A DNA stretch of 64,000 bases from Chitinophagaceae bacterium (GCA_025449935.1 JANWIJ010000035.1:1-64000), one strand, 5' to 3'. Shown: positions 35,812-44,900, counted from the first letter of the stretch. Notes: generated by a model not told the origin, from the letters alone. A program made the numbers and translations.

Positions 35812-36552
35812 TTATTTCAAATGATACTCCTTTTTCAGAAAACCGGTTAGCCGGTCGCCTTTATCTTTAAACCCTGCCAGGGCATCGACAAATCCTTTTA
35901 TTGTTTCCTTGTATTTATACAGCAGGTTATACAATTCTTCCATGTTACCGGCGTCAGTGCTGATCCAGAAATTTTTTTTCCCGCCCAGGATGCCTTTGGT
36001 GAAGGCCTGGGAGCCGGACTCGTTCATTCTTCGATAGCTTAGCATCTTGTTTGTAATGTTATCCAGTGTTACATAAAAATGGGTAATGGCCCCTTCCTCC
36101 ACTGTTATATCTCTTGCCAGCGCATCATAAACAATGATACTATCAATGGCAGTTTGATTTCTTATTAAGCGCAGTCCGCCGGCGTTCCTGAGCTGTTGCA
36201 TCGTATGATCGGTGTAACTAAAATCAGGAAAGCCATAGATCACCCTGCTATAGTTTTCCGCAGCGGTTGTTGATTCATTCTTTGAAAACCCGCTGAAATT
36301 GACAAGTACAGAATCACAATGGGCCTGGATTATATCATACCGTGAGATCAAAAAGGTTACATGGGCGGTATCTTTCGCAATATCATTGATCAATGAGCGG
36401 ATATATTGCTTTTCCCGTTTGTGCTCTATCATATGCTCGCGCTGGTTCTCTGCAAAAAACCCGCAGAACACAGCAAGGAACAACATGAGGAACTCCCATA
36501 AATAGTGGGTCCATTTTTTCCGGGGGCTGTGGGCATGTGCATGAACTTCCAT
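35812..36552 (-). CDS. MEVH-family membrane protein, copy 16
   Basis: A 246-residue member. Leader HAHAHSPRKKWTHYLWEF (Leu for Phe), helix AVFCGFFAE, then ENQREHMIEHKREKQY as in copy 8. The core is HTMQQLRNAGGLRLIRNQTAIDS. A segment GFPDFSYTD before the core also occurs in copy 13 (GFPDFISAD), which suggests relatedness. It ends LTGFLKKEYHLK and stops 6 bp before truncated copy B. Confidence 0.88.
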   Translation of the reverse strand: MEVHAHAHSPRKKWTHYLWEFLMLFLAVFCGFFAENQREHMIEHKREKQYIRSLINDIAKDTAHVTFLISRYDIIQAHCDSVLVNFSGFSKNESTTAAENYSRVIYGFPDFSYTDHTMQQLRNAGGLRLIRNQTAIDSIIVYDALARDITVEEGAITHFYVTLDNITNKMLSYRRMNESGSQAFTKGILGGKKNFWISTDAGNMEELYNLLYKYKETIKGFVDALAGFKDKGDRLTGFLKKEYHLK

Positions 36553-36555
36553 GAA

Positions 36556-37338
36556 TTAGTCTTTTAAGCGATAATTAGTTTTGATCAGTTGTAAAAGCGA
36601 ATCGGAGGAAGACTTTTGACTGGCGACAATGTTTGTTAAATTACTCAACGTGGTTTGATAATATAGTACATCATCATGATACCTTGAAAAAAGAGCAGCA
36701 TCCATTTTTTCTATATAGGTTCCTTCGGGGACTAATTTTTCAAATTCAGTGTAGGGTAGAAACACTGTTGTAAAATCATTTTCAATTGCTTTAAAGGCGG
36801 TCCGGGCCAGGCTCATATTGAAAAGCTCCTTGTTGGTAGCTTCAAATGTGTGGAAATAGTGAAGTAACAGGTCGTAATTATATTTGCAGGCATCCAGCCC
36901 CTGGTCGTATTGAAGTATGCCGCTTGCCACTGTGGATTTTTTTATCAGCCGGAACCCACCGTTGTATTTTAGTTGTGAAAGGGTGAGTTCTGAAAATTGT
37001 ATGGGCATATACCAATAGGTGTACTTCAGGGAATAAGTAAATAGTTTACGGGGATAATTACTGTCTGATTGGGGATTTGACAACAAATCCAGCAGGGAAT
37101 CAAGTCCGCGGATCAGAACACGGTTACCAGCTACCATGGTGTTTATATTGGCTGTATCTTTTTTCAGATCTTCCACCATCAGTTGCATATATTCTTTTTC
37201 CCGGTGCCGCTCAATGGTTTGCTCCAATTTATATTCTGCCAAAAACCCGCAGAAAACAGCGAGGAACAACATGAGGAACTCCCAGAAATAATGCGTCCAT
37301 TTTTTTCGCGAAGAATGACTATGATGATGAACTTCCAT
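36556..37338 (-). CDS. MEVH-family membrane protein, copy 17
   Basis: A 260-residue member. Leader HHHSHSSRKKW and EYKLEQTIERHREKEYMQLM. The core LTLSQLKYNGGFRLIKKSTVAS has Tyr-Asn in place of the usual Asn-Ser. A tyrosine/histidine-rich helix (KYNYDLLLHYFHTFE) follows. It ends IKTNYRLKD. Its start lies 6 bp after the stop of truncated copy C, and it is 3 bp from copy 16. Confidence 0.88.
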   Translation of the reverse strand: MEVHHHSHSSRKKWTHYFWEFLMLFLAVFCGFLAEYKLEQTIERHREKEYMQLMVEDLKKDTANINTMVAGNRVLIRGLDSLLDLLSNPQSDSNYPRKLFTYSLKYTYWYMPIQFSELTLSQLKYNGGFRLIKKSTVASGILQYDQGLDACKYNYDLLLHYFHTFEATNKELFNMSLARTAFKAIENDFTTVFLPYTEFEKLVPEGTYIEKMDAALFSRYHDDVLYYQTTLSNLTNIVASQKSSSDSLLQLIKTNYRLKD

Positions 37339-37344
37339 GTTAGA

Positions 37345-37434
37345 TTATTTTTCTTGGTTATACCTTACCCTGCAGCCGGCGCATTCAGGTTGGCATTTTT
37401 TCCGGGCCGAATGGCTGTCTGTATGTACTTCCAT
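37345..37434 (-). pseudogene. truncated MEVH-family copy C, fused to partial repeat
   Basis: The frame starts MEVHTDSHSARKK and then diverges at the tryptophan codon into a degenerate form of hairpin one of the repeat, stopping after 29 residues. Its 3' tail (GGGTAAGGTATAACC and the following A-run) is very similar to that behind copy B, and both precede an MEVHHHSHSSRKKW gene. It begins 7 bp after copy 18. Confidence 0.7.
37365..37396. repeat. partial hairpin repeat element, copy 3
   Basis: TTACCCTGCAGCCGGCGC followed by ATTCAGGTTGGCAT matches the first hairpin of the elements at 30782 and 35677 with several mismatches; the second hairpin is missing. It is joined to truncated copy C. Confidence 0.5.
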
Positions 37435-37441
37435 AAATATT

Positions 37442-38221
37442 TTATTTCAGGTGATAATTACCGGTCAACAAACGCATAATTTCTTCAGCATCGGAGATGA
37501 CCTTCGGGTAGTAAATTTCTGTAAAGGGAGATAATTTTGATTTATGCCGGACAATCTCATTAAAATATTCTTCCATTAGTTTTTCCGATCCCTGCTGCAG
37601 CGGTAATTGCAGGGCAAATAATGAATCAATTTGCCGGTTAGCGGGTGGCATATTATTTTCTACCGGGACTTTCAAATTTGCAAAAAATATAAAATAGCGG
37701 CTAAGAATAATACGGTTAAGGGTTTCCATGAGCTTATCCCTGTGTGAAGCATGAATCTGGTTGCTTAAAAAAAGGGCATTTTCAAAAGCATAATACTGAC
37801 TGATCTTTTGCACCAGGTTTTTATCAGCGAAATACCTGAGGTTTCCGGATTGTATTATTTGATCCATGGTAGACCTATTCCAGTCTATGCGGTAAATGTC
37901 TGTTGTAAACTTGCTGTAGTAATAGAATTTACCAGGAACGCCTTTATTGGAGTTGATGGACGTGGCCATTGATAATACACTGTCAATAGCGGAAATAGTA
38001 AATTTTGTTTCAACCAGTCCTTGTTTTAATTCGGCTGTATCATTCCGAATGTCGTTTAACAGGCTTCTGGCATATTCTTTAGCCCGATGTTTTTCGACAA
38101 TATGCTCCCGTTTGTTTTCTGCCAAAAATCCGCAGAATACAGCGAGGAACAACATTAAAAATTCCCAGAAATAGTGTGTCCATTTTTTCCGGTCCGTATG
38201 GCTGTGGGCATGTACTTCCAT
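37442..38221 (-). CDS. MEVH-family membrane protein, copy 18 (LRYF subtype, promoter-proximal)
   Basis: A 259-residue member and the first gene of the array in transcription order. Leader HAHSHTDRKKW with Asp in place of Ala; ENKREHIVEKHRAKEYARSL follows the helix. The core is STMDQIIQSGNLRYFADKNLVQK. The middle is aromatic-rich (SRYFIFFANL). It ends LLTGNYHLK. About 160 bp separate it from the upstream CarboxypepD_reg-like gene; any array promoter should be there, although no TAnnTTTG element is seen. Confidence 0.88.
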   Translation of the reverse strand: MEVHAHSHTDRKKWTHYFWEFLMLFLAVFCGFLAENKREHIVEKHRAKEYARSLLNDIRNDTAELKQGLVETKFTISAIDSVLSMATSINSNKGVPGKFYYYSKFTTDIYRIDWNRSTMDQIIQSGNLRYFADKNLVQKISQYYAFENALFLSNQIHASHRDKLMETLNRIILSRYFIFFANLKVPVENNMPPANRQIDSLFALQLPLQQGSEKLMEEYFNEIVRHKSKLSPFTEIYYPKVISDAEEIMRLLTGNYHLK

Positions 38222-38381
38222 AAAGGTTAATTTGATCCTTTTATGCTGAACTGGAAGTCTTCACAGCCGGATGATGACAATCGGATACCGGCCACGGAAT
38301 TGGGTGGGTATATCCGTAAAACATTTAAGGTATGATTTTTACCGAAGCTTATCGCCCCGCGGGGAAAAAATATCAGGCCGC

Positions 38382-39137
38382 TTAATTCTCCTCCTCTTTT
38401 AACTCGCCGTTGGGTGCCAGTCCTTTTTTAAAACGGGAGAAGGAGGATTTAATATATAACTGGAACTCATAGTCGCCGGAGAATTTTGTAAAAGGATAGG
38501 AGGGACGGTACAGCAACATAAAACTGTCCAGCGCGGCGCCGTCCAGTAAAGTCAGCCGGCGCACGAGGGCTTTATTGAAACGGTGGTCCACGAATTTATC
38601 TTCTTCTTCCATCAACAACCGCTGCTGGAAAGAGAGCATGCTCCGGTTTCGTTTAAAACGGAACATATTGATGATCTCATCGAGGTCAAAGCCGGCACCG
38701 GCACCATATTGCGGGGTGACGGTTTTTAGTTTTGGCTTCTGGTAGTTAAAAATTTTCGCATAGTCTTTCCGGTTTTGGATGGAGTCGTAGCGGTAGTTCC
38801 TGGGTCTTATTTTTACTTCCTTTAAGACCGGCACATTCACATGCAGCGAAATATCAAACTCCATGGGATTGCTGATCTTAAGAACCGGGAATTTAACGGT
38901 AGGCTTGCCGAGATAGCTGAACCAGATCGAATCCTTTTCGCTTACTTCAATTTCATAAAAACCTTCTGCATCCGTGGTGGTTCCCGTTCCGGAAGTGGAC
39001 AGCACACTCACTGACTGCAGCGGGTAGTTCCGCGAACTATCATATACCAGTCCCCTTACCTTATAGGTTTGTGCAGATACGGCTGACACCGTTAACAGCA
39101 GGCCAACCAAACATACTATATAAATAATGAGTCTCAC
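38382..39137 (-). CDS. CarboxypepD_reg-like domain exported protein
   Basis: A protein of about 251 residues when started at the GTG at 39137, which puts a signal peptide (RLIIYIVCLVGLLLTVSAVSA-Q) at the N-terminus; the frame is open to 39203. The mature part begins with KVRGLVYDSSRNYPLQSVSV, the beta-sandwich found at the N-terminus of TonB-dependent receptors and as a stand-alone domain in Bacteroidota. The rest is charged and helical. It could be a periplasmic or surface adaptor; no ligand is evident. Confidence 0.82.
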   Translation of the reverse strand: MRLIIYIVCLVGLLLTVSAVSAQTYKVRGLVYDSSRNYPLQSVSVLSTSGTGTTTDAEGFYEIEVSEKDSIWFSYLGKPTVKFPVLKISNPMEFDISLHVNVPVLKEVKIRPRNYRYDSIQNRKDYAKIFNYQKPKLKTVTPQYGAGAGFDLDEIINMFRFKRNRSMLSFQQRLLMEEEDKFVDHRFNKALVRRLTLLDGAALDSFMLLYRPSYPFTKFSGDYEFQLYIKSSFSRFKKGLAPNGELKEEEN

Positions 39138-39303
39138 CCGGTGCGGCAAGTAACAAAAGAAAATGCAAAAGGGATGGTAAAAGACGCAATAGTCAGCAGT
39201 CAATGGTCAACCGGGAGTGTTATTTCATCAATTGTTGCCCGGTTCTGGCATATGCAAGCCGGAAAATGCAGGCGAATCCCCCAGAACCGTTAAGCTGAAT
39301 TGC

Positions 39304-39906
39304 CTATTCACCATTAACCATTGACTTTCCTGTTATTAACCTTTCAATCACTTTGGGATAATATTCATGTTCAAGCTGCTGGATGCGTTTTGCCAGGGAA
39401 GCAGGTGTATCATTTTCCCTGACAGGGCAGCGAACCTGGAAAATCGTTTTCCCGTGATCATATTGTTCATCCACAAAATGAATACTGATGCCACTCTCTT
39501 TCTCGCCGGCAGCAAGCACCGCTTCATGAACAAAGCTTCCATACATTCCTTTACCACCATGTTTGGGCAAGAGTGCAGGATGGATATTAATGATCCTCCC
39601 GGGAAAGGCCCGGATAAGTGTTGCAGGGATTTTCCAGAGAAACCCCGCCAGCACGATCCAGTCAATTCCGGATTGTATTAATTCAGCTGTATAGGCATTG
39701 CCCCGGAGAAATTTTTCTTTATCAAGAATGATGGAGGGGATATTTTCTGCCCGCCCAATTTTTAAAACCCCGGCTTCCGGCTTATTACTGGCGATGAGGG
39801 AAACCTTTATGGCTGCATGATGACGGAACTGTTCAATAATTTTTGCGGCATTGGAGCCATTGCCTGAAGCGAAGACTGCAATTTTTTTCACCGGGCAAAT
39901 ATACAA
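39304..39906 (-). CDS. purN: phosphoribosylglycinamide formyltransferase
   Basis: A 200-residue cytosolic enzyme of purine synthesis that transfers a formyl group from 10-formyltetrahydrofolate to glycinamide ribonucleotide. The phosphate-binding FASGNGSNA lies near residues 12-20. Catalytic Asn107 and His109 (INIHPALLP) and Asp150 (DEQYDHG) are present. A GTG at 39891 (VKKIAVFASGNG) gives the more usual N-terminus and may be the true start, five codons after the ATG used here. Other purine genes are not nearby. Confidence 0.95.
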   Translation of the reverse strand: MYICPVKKIAVFASGNGSNAAKIIEQFRHHAAIKVSLIASNKPEAGVLKIGRAENIPSIILDKEKFLRGNAYTAELIQSGIDWIVLAGFLWKIPATLIRAFPGRIINIHPALLPKHGGKGMYGSFVHEAVLAAGEKESGISIHFVDEQYDHGKTIFQVRCPVRENDTPASLAKRIQQLEHEYYPKVIERLITGKSMVNGE

Positions 39907-39951
39907 GCCAAAATCACGCTGTTTTGAAAATGAGGAGAAAGGAATAGGGAG

Positions 39952-39971
39952 CCTGCCTTCCGGTAGGCAGG
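39952..39971. repeat. 20-bp near-perfect palindrome
   Basis: CCTGCCTTCCGGTAGGCAGG differs from a perfect palindrome at one base pair and from the insertion at 35745-35764 at two positions. It lies between purN and the DUF6787 gene. Confidence 0.6.
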
Positions 39972-40010
39972 TAGGGAGTAGGAGTAAGTCAAATTAGTAA
40001 GGCTTCCTGA

Positions 40011-40301
40011 TCATGACCTGCTTTTTCCAATCCCCATTTTGCTGCCGATCTTCCGGATATATTTAATAAAGAAGGAAAATTGCCCGAAAACAATGCTCAC
40101 CATCAATACGGCCAGCGGCCAGATAATGGTGATAAGAAGAATATATATAATAGCCCATAGCCAGTCCTGCCGGATCTCCAGTGCGTTCATGATCTTCTTT
40201 CCGACGAAACCTGTGAGGCTTCCGCCGATGGCAAACGTGCAAAGTATCAGGAACAACTGGAGCCCACCCACCTTCCATTTTTTTTGCAAACGATCAAACA
40301 T
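40011..40301 (-). CDS. DUF6787 family small membrane protein
   Basis: A 96-residue protein with two hydrophobic segments (about residues 14-33 and 48-72). The start MFDRLQKKWKV and GGSLTGFVGKKIMNALEI with a following WPLAVLMVSIVFGQFSFF match the DUF6787 family of Bacteroidota as I recall it. No function is known. It is divergent from the respiratory operon, with a 294-bp gap between the two starts. Confidence 0.8.
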   Translation of the reverse strand: MFDRLQKKWKVGGLQLFLILCTFAIGGSLTGFVGKKIMNALEIRQDWLWAIIYILLITIIWPLAVLMVSIVFGQFSFFIKYIRKIGSKMGIGKSRS

Positions 40302-40539
40302 ATTTTGTTCCTTTCATGGTTTTTAAACTGTGCCTTGAATATTGAGCCGCAAAAGTGGGAAAAAATCATTCAATAATCATTACCTTTTTAACATCTGTTG
40401 AAGTTTATAGAAAGGTTGACCGATTTGTGACAAACAATTTTATGAGGTATCAAAAAAGGATTACAAATCGGCTGAAATGCAGGCTGGTAGCGGATCAAAA
40501 AAAAGTTAAACCCGATGTCGTTTTGTTAAGTTCCTGACT

Positions 40540-40547
40540 TATTTTTG
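40540..40547 (+). promoter_or_regulatory. candidate promoter -7 element for the act-cox operon
   Basis: TATTTTTG matches the Bacteroidota -7 consensus TAnnTTTG exactly, 48 bp before the actA start at 40596. A TTTG at 40522-40525 is closer than the usual -33 position, so the upstream element is imperfect. The rest of the 40302-40595 gap shows nothing else. Confidence 0.45.
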
Positions 40548-40595
40548 CGGCTGATTAAAGGTTTTTATCCACATTTTTCAGTATCAATTGTGTCT

Positions 40596-41867
40596 ATGAT
40601 TCCTTGTAAACCAACCGGCCAAAGACTGACGCTTGTATTCCTCTCACTTTTTGTTTTTTCTATACTGCATACATCAGCCCAGGGAGATATTGCTGCGGGC
40701 AAATCAATTTTCAACAGCAAATGTGCCAGTTGTCACCAGGTTTTAAAACCTGGAACAGGACCGGCGTTAGCGGGACTGGAAGGAAGACATAAATGGGCCG
40801 ATCATAACGAGTTGCTGAAATGGATTCAAAACCCGGCGGCTTATATGGCAGCAGATCCTTATACACAGGGTCTTAAAGCCCAGTATGGCTCGATGATGAC
40901 GGGTTTCGCCGATTTTACATTAAAGGATGTTGAAGATGTTGTAGCACATATTAATAATGCATCCGTTCCGGATAAGGGGGTCACCGGTCAAACTCCGGCT
41001 GCGGAAAAAAGCAACAGCAATGCTATCATATTTGGGGTTATATCCCTGATACTTGCCATCATCGCATTGATCCTGATGCAGGTGAACAGCAACCTGAAAA
41101 AGATGAGTGACGACTCGGAAGGGATTATTCGTCCCGATCCGGTTCCTTTTTACCGTAATAAAATGTACATCGCCATGGGCGCGCTGCTGTTCTTTGCGGT
41201 GGCGGGATTTTATTTCAGCAAAGCTGCCATCGGGTTTGGCCGCCAGCAAAATTATCAACCGGTTCAACCGATCTACTATTCTCATAAGGTTCACGCAGGG
41301 ATCAACCAGATCAGTTGCCTGTATTGTCACGGTTCAGCATGGGACAGCAAGCATGCTGCCATACCTGCCGTGAATATTTGCATGAACTGTCATAAGGCAA
41401 TCACTACCTATGAAAAAGGACCCAAGCTCTATGATGAAAGCGGGAAAGAGATAAATGGTACCGCTGAAATAGCCAAGCTTCATGAAGCCGCCGGGTTTGA
41501 TCCCAAAAACCCCAATAAATGGGATGGTTCCCTGGCAAAACCTGTTGAGTGGGTGAAGATCCATAACCTGCCCGATCATGTTTACTTTAATCACTCACAA
41601 CACGTCAGGGCCGGTAAAGTGCAGTGCCAGAGCTGCCACGGGGAGATTACTGCGATGGACGAAGTGAAACAGGTGGCAGAATTGAGTATGGGCTGGTGCA
41701 TCAACTGTCATCGTGAGACCAAGGTAGATTTTAATTACAGCGCAGGCAAAGGCAATAAGTTTTACAGCATTTATGAGAAGTTTCATAATGATATCAAGAA
41801 CAAAAAAATGGATAGTGTGACGGTGAAAGATATCGGTGGCCTGGAATGTCAGAAATGTCACTATTAA
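40596..41867 (+). CDS. actA: alternative complex III multiheme cytochrome ActA with fused monoheme domain
   Basis: A 423-residue multiheme c-type cytochrome. A signal peptide (to about residue 29, TSA-Q) leads to a monoheme cytochrome c domain with CASCH at 43-47. Two membrane segments follow (about 145-165 and 190-210), then a pentaheme part with five CxxCH motifs (CLYCH, CMNCH, CQSCH, CINCH, CQKCH at the very end). In known complexes ActA passes electrons from the quinol site to ActE and the oxidase. The ATG at 40596 is preferred to an upstream TTG at 40545 that lies inside the promoter element. First gene of the operon. Confidence 0.93.
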   Translation: MIPCKPTGQRLTLVFLSLFVFSILHTSAQGDIAAGKSIFNSKCASCHQVLKPGTGPALAGLEGRHKWADHNELLKWIQNPAAYMAADPYTQGLKAQYGSMMTGFADFTLKDVEDVVAHINNASVPDKGVTGQTPAAEKSNSNAIIFGVISLILAIIALILMQVNSNLKKMSDDSEGIIRPDPVPFYRNKMYIAMGALLFFAVAGFYFSKAAIGFGRQQNYQPVQPIYYSHKVHAGINQISCLYCHGSAWDSKHAAIPAVNICMNCHKAITTYEKGPKLYDESGKEINGTAEIAKLHEAAGFDPKNPNKWDGSLAKPVEWVKIHNLPDHVYFNHSQHVRAGKVQCQSCHGEITAMDEVKQVAELSMGWCINCHRETKVDFNYSAGKGNKFYSIYEKFHNDIKNKKMDSVTVKDIGGLECQKCHY

Positions 41868-41966
41868 AAATGAAAATTAGAAAATATGAGAAAGGTGAAA
41901 ATGAATTAGGACAAGGGCTCCGTTTCCACATTTTCATATTTCCACATCTTCACATTAATAAGAATT
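41868..41966. other. low-complexity intergenic repeat
   Basis: The actA-actB gap consists of A- and G-rich units (AAAATATGAGAAAGGTGAAAATG) facing T- and C-rich units (CACATTTTCATATTTCC) that could pair imperfectly. It could form a hairpin in the message; no gene is present. Confidence 0.4.
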
Positions 41967-44900
41967 ATGAGTAACAAGTACTGGCAAAGTTTCGGAGAGA
42001 TGAATGATCCGGAAAATTTTCAAAAGATGGCGCAGGATGAATTCCACGAGGAGCTGCCTTTTGAAGGTTTTGATGATAAAGGATTAATTGATGCCAAAGC
42101 TCCACGCAGGGATTTTTTGAAATACCTGGGCTTCAGCACGGCAGCCGCCACGCTGGCCGCCAGCTGTAAAATCCCGGTTAAGAAAGCAATTCCCTATGCG
42201 AATAAACCGGAGAACCTTGTTCCGGGTGTGGCCAAATACTATGCGACAACTTATGTACAGGACGGTGATGTAATACCGGTGGTGGCTAAAGTAAGAGATG
42301 GCCGCCCGATCAAATTAGAAGGTAATGTTTTAGAAAACAGTTTATATGCCACCGGGGGTACTTCAGCCCGGGCACAGGCATCCGTGCTGGATCTTTATGA
42401 TATGTACCGCCTGAAGTTTCCGCAACACCGTGTAAAAGGCGGAAGCGATGGAAAAGAAATCAAGTTTGAAGAAGTGCCCACCTTTGAGCAGTTCGACAAA
42501 ATGGTGGGTGATGCGATGAGAGCGGCAGCAGGTTCTGTCGTACTGCTTACAGGAACGGTTGTATCGCCTTCAACCAAAGATATCATTGCGAAATTTCCGA
42601 ACATAAAGCACGTCCAGTACGATGCTGTTTCATACAGCGGTATGTTGCTGGCCAATGAAGCTGGCGGATTCGGCAGAAAATTACCCTCCTACGATTTTGG
42701 AGCTGCGAAAATAATCGTCAGCCTGGGTGCTGATTTTCTCGGTACCTGGCTTAGCCCCGTGGAGTTTGCCAAAGGATATTCCAAAGGCCGGAAGATTGAT
42801 GAGAAGAATCCGGCCATGAGCAAACATTACCAGTTCGAAAGTCACCTGAGTATGACAGGTTCGAATGCTGATGAACGATTTACGCACCGCCCTTCAGAAA
42901 CAGGCGCTGTTGCCCTTGATATCCTGAACCTGATTAACGGTACTGAAGGCGAGCCAACCATTGCCGATGCAAAACTCGAAGCCGGTATTAAAAAGGCGGT
43001 TGCGGATCTGAAAGCCCATATGGGTGAGAGCCTGGTGGTCTGTGGCAGCAATGATAAAAATGTCCAGGTAATTGTAAATGCCATCAATAATGCGATTGGT
43101 GCATTTGGTAAAACAATCGACTGGAGCAAACCTGTTAATTACCGACAGGGAATTGACAGCGACATGAATGACCTCGTAGGCCAGATGGAAGCGGGCCAGG
43201 TGGGAACATTAATGATCTGCGGGGCGAATCCTGCTTACAATTATCATAACCCGGCTAAATTCAAAGCCGCCTTAACGAAAGTAAGAGTGACCGTTTCGTT
43301 CAATGAAAAAATGGACGAGACGACTGAATTGTGCGAATACATTCTTCCTACCCATCATTACCTGGAAAGCTGGGGCGATGCCGAACCAAAGCCCGGCATC
43401 ATCAGTTTCCTGCAGCCCACCATTTACCCGTTATTCAAAACCCGCCCCTACCAAACTTCCTTACTGAAATGGAACGGGGATAACCGGGAATACGAAACTT
43501 ATTTTAAAGAATACTGGACCGGTAAGCTTGGTGGCGAAGAGGCATTCAACAAAGCATTGCAGGATGGCGTCAAAGAAGATGCTGCTGTCGCAACCACCGC
43601 AGCCGGTGGTTATGGAGCAGGGGGTGTGGCGGAAGCTTCAACCGCAATTTCTTCCTACAAGAAAGGAACGGGCAGCGAAATACTGCTTTATCAAAAGGTT
43701 TCTATCGGAACAGGTTCGCAGGCCGGTAACCCCTGGTTGCAGGAACTTCCCGACCCCGTTTCCAAAGCGACCTGGGATAATTATGCAATGATCTCCGTGG
43801 CAAAAGCAAAAGAACTCGGGATCAAATTGAATAATGATTATGAATATTACCCGGAGAAACCGATGATTAAACTGAAAGTGGGTAATAAGGAAGTCGAATT
43901 ACCCATACTTGCTATCCCCGGGATGAACCCTGAAACAATTGCCATCGCTGTTGGGTATGGCCGGAATAACGCATTGGGTGTAACGGCCGGAGAGGTTGGT
44001 AAAAATGCCTATGCCTTCAGTTCGTTCAACGGGACAACCGTTGATTATCATGTTGCGGGTGTTACAGCGGAAAACCTGCATACCAAATATAAAATTGCCC
44101 AAACCCAAAAACATAATTCTTACGAAGACCGGAAAGAGGTGGTCAGGGAAACAACACTGGCTGCGTTCAAAGCAGCGCCCAATGTGTTGCCGGAATACAG
44201 TGAGCATTTGAAGGAAGCATTTTATAAAAATTCCAATAATGATTTTCGCCAGGCCACTTTATATCCCCAGCATGAACAGCCGGGTCTTAAATGGGGCATG
44301 AATATCGACATGAATGCCTGTTATGGCTGCGGCGCCTGCGTAGTGGCCTGTCATGCGGAAAATAATGTGTCGGTGGTTGGTAAAAGAGAAGTGCTGCGTT
44401 ACCACGATATGCACTGGCTGCGCATCGACCGTTACTTTATTTCTGATGAAAAAGATCCCGATAACTTAAAAGGAGTAGTCTTTCAACCCATGCTTTGCCA
44501 GCATTGTGACAATGCTCCCTGCGAAAATGTTTGCCCGGTTGCCGCCACGAACCACAGCGCAGAAGGGATTAACCAAATGGCTTATAACCGTTGTATCGGT
44601 ACAAGATATTGCGCCAATAACTGCCCGTTCAAAGTGAGAAGATTTAACTGGGCAGATTATACAGGAGCAGACAGCTTCCCCAATAACCGTGACCAGAGCC
44701 TGGTGGGCAAGCTGGATAATGTGATTGAACAAATGAATGATGACCTGACGAGGATGGTACTGAATCCGGATGTTACCGTGCGTAGCCGGGGTGTAATGGA
44801 AAAATGTTCTTTCTGTATCCAGAAATTGCAGGCAGCCAAGCTGGATGCAAAGAAAGAGAACAGGGTGCTGAAGGATGGAGATGCGAAGACCGCCTGCCAG

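Larger units (their letters stand above)
18663..38221 (-). repeat. tandem array of 18 paralogous membrane-protein genes (MEVH family)
   Basis: Eighteen intact copies, three truncated copies and two probable remnants of one gene family lie in the same direction, with a four-gene block at 20227-25187 inside. Shared protein features are the MEVHxHxH start, RKKWTHYFWEF, one transmembrane helix containing AVFCGF, a charged EHxIEHxREK stretch, a core of the form DxTxxQLKxSGxLRLIRN, and a C-terminus like LKKEYHLK. The first ~45 codons are near-identical between copies even at the DNA level while the bodies differ widely. DUF6090 proteins have a similar layout (N-terminal helix, then a helical body), so a remote relationship is possible. 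Confidence 0.9.

Noticed and set aside
18663-38221. CRISPR or phage-like repeat array
   Set aside because: The repeated units are whole protein-coding genes of 735-789 bp, not short direct repeats, and no cas, integrase or phage structural gene is present.
40545-40595. N-terminal extension of ActA from a TTG
   Set aside because: The TTG lies inside a good promoter -7 element, and the ATG at 40596 gives a proper signal peptide.
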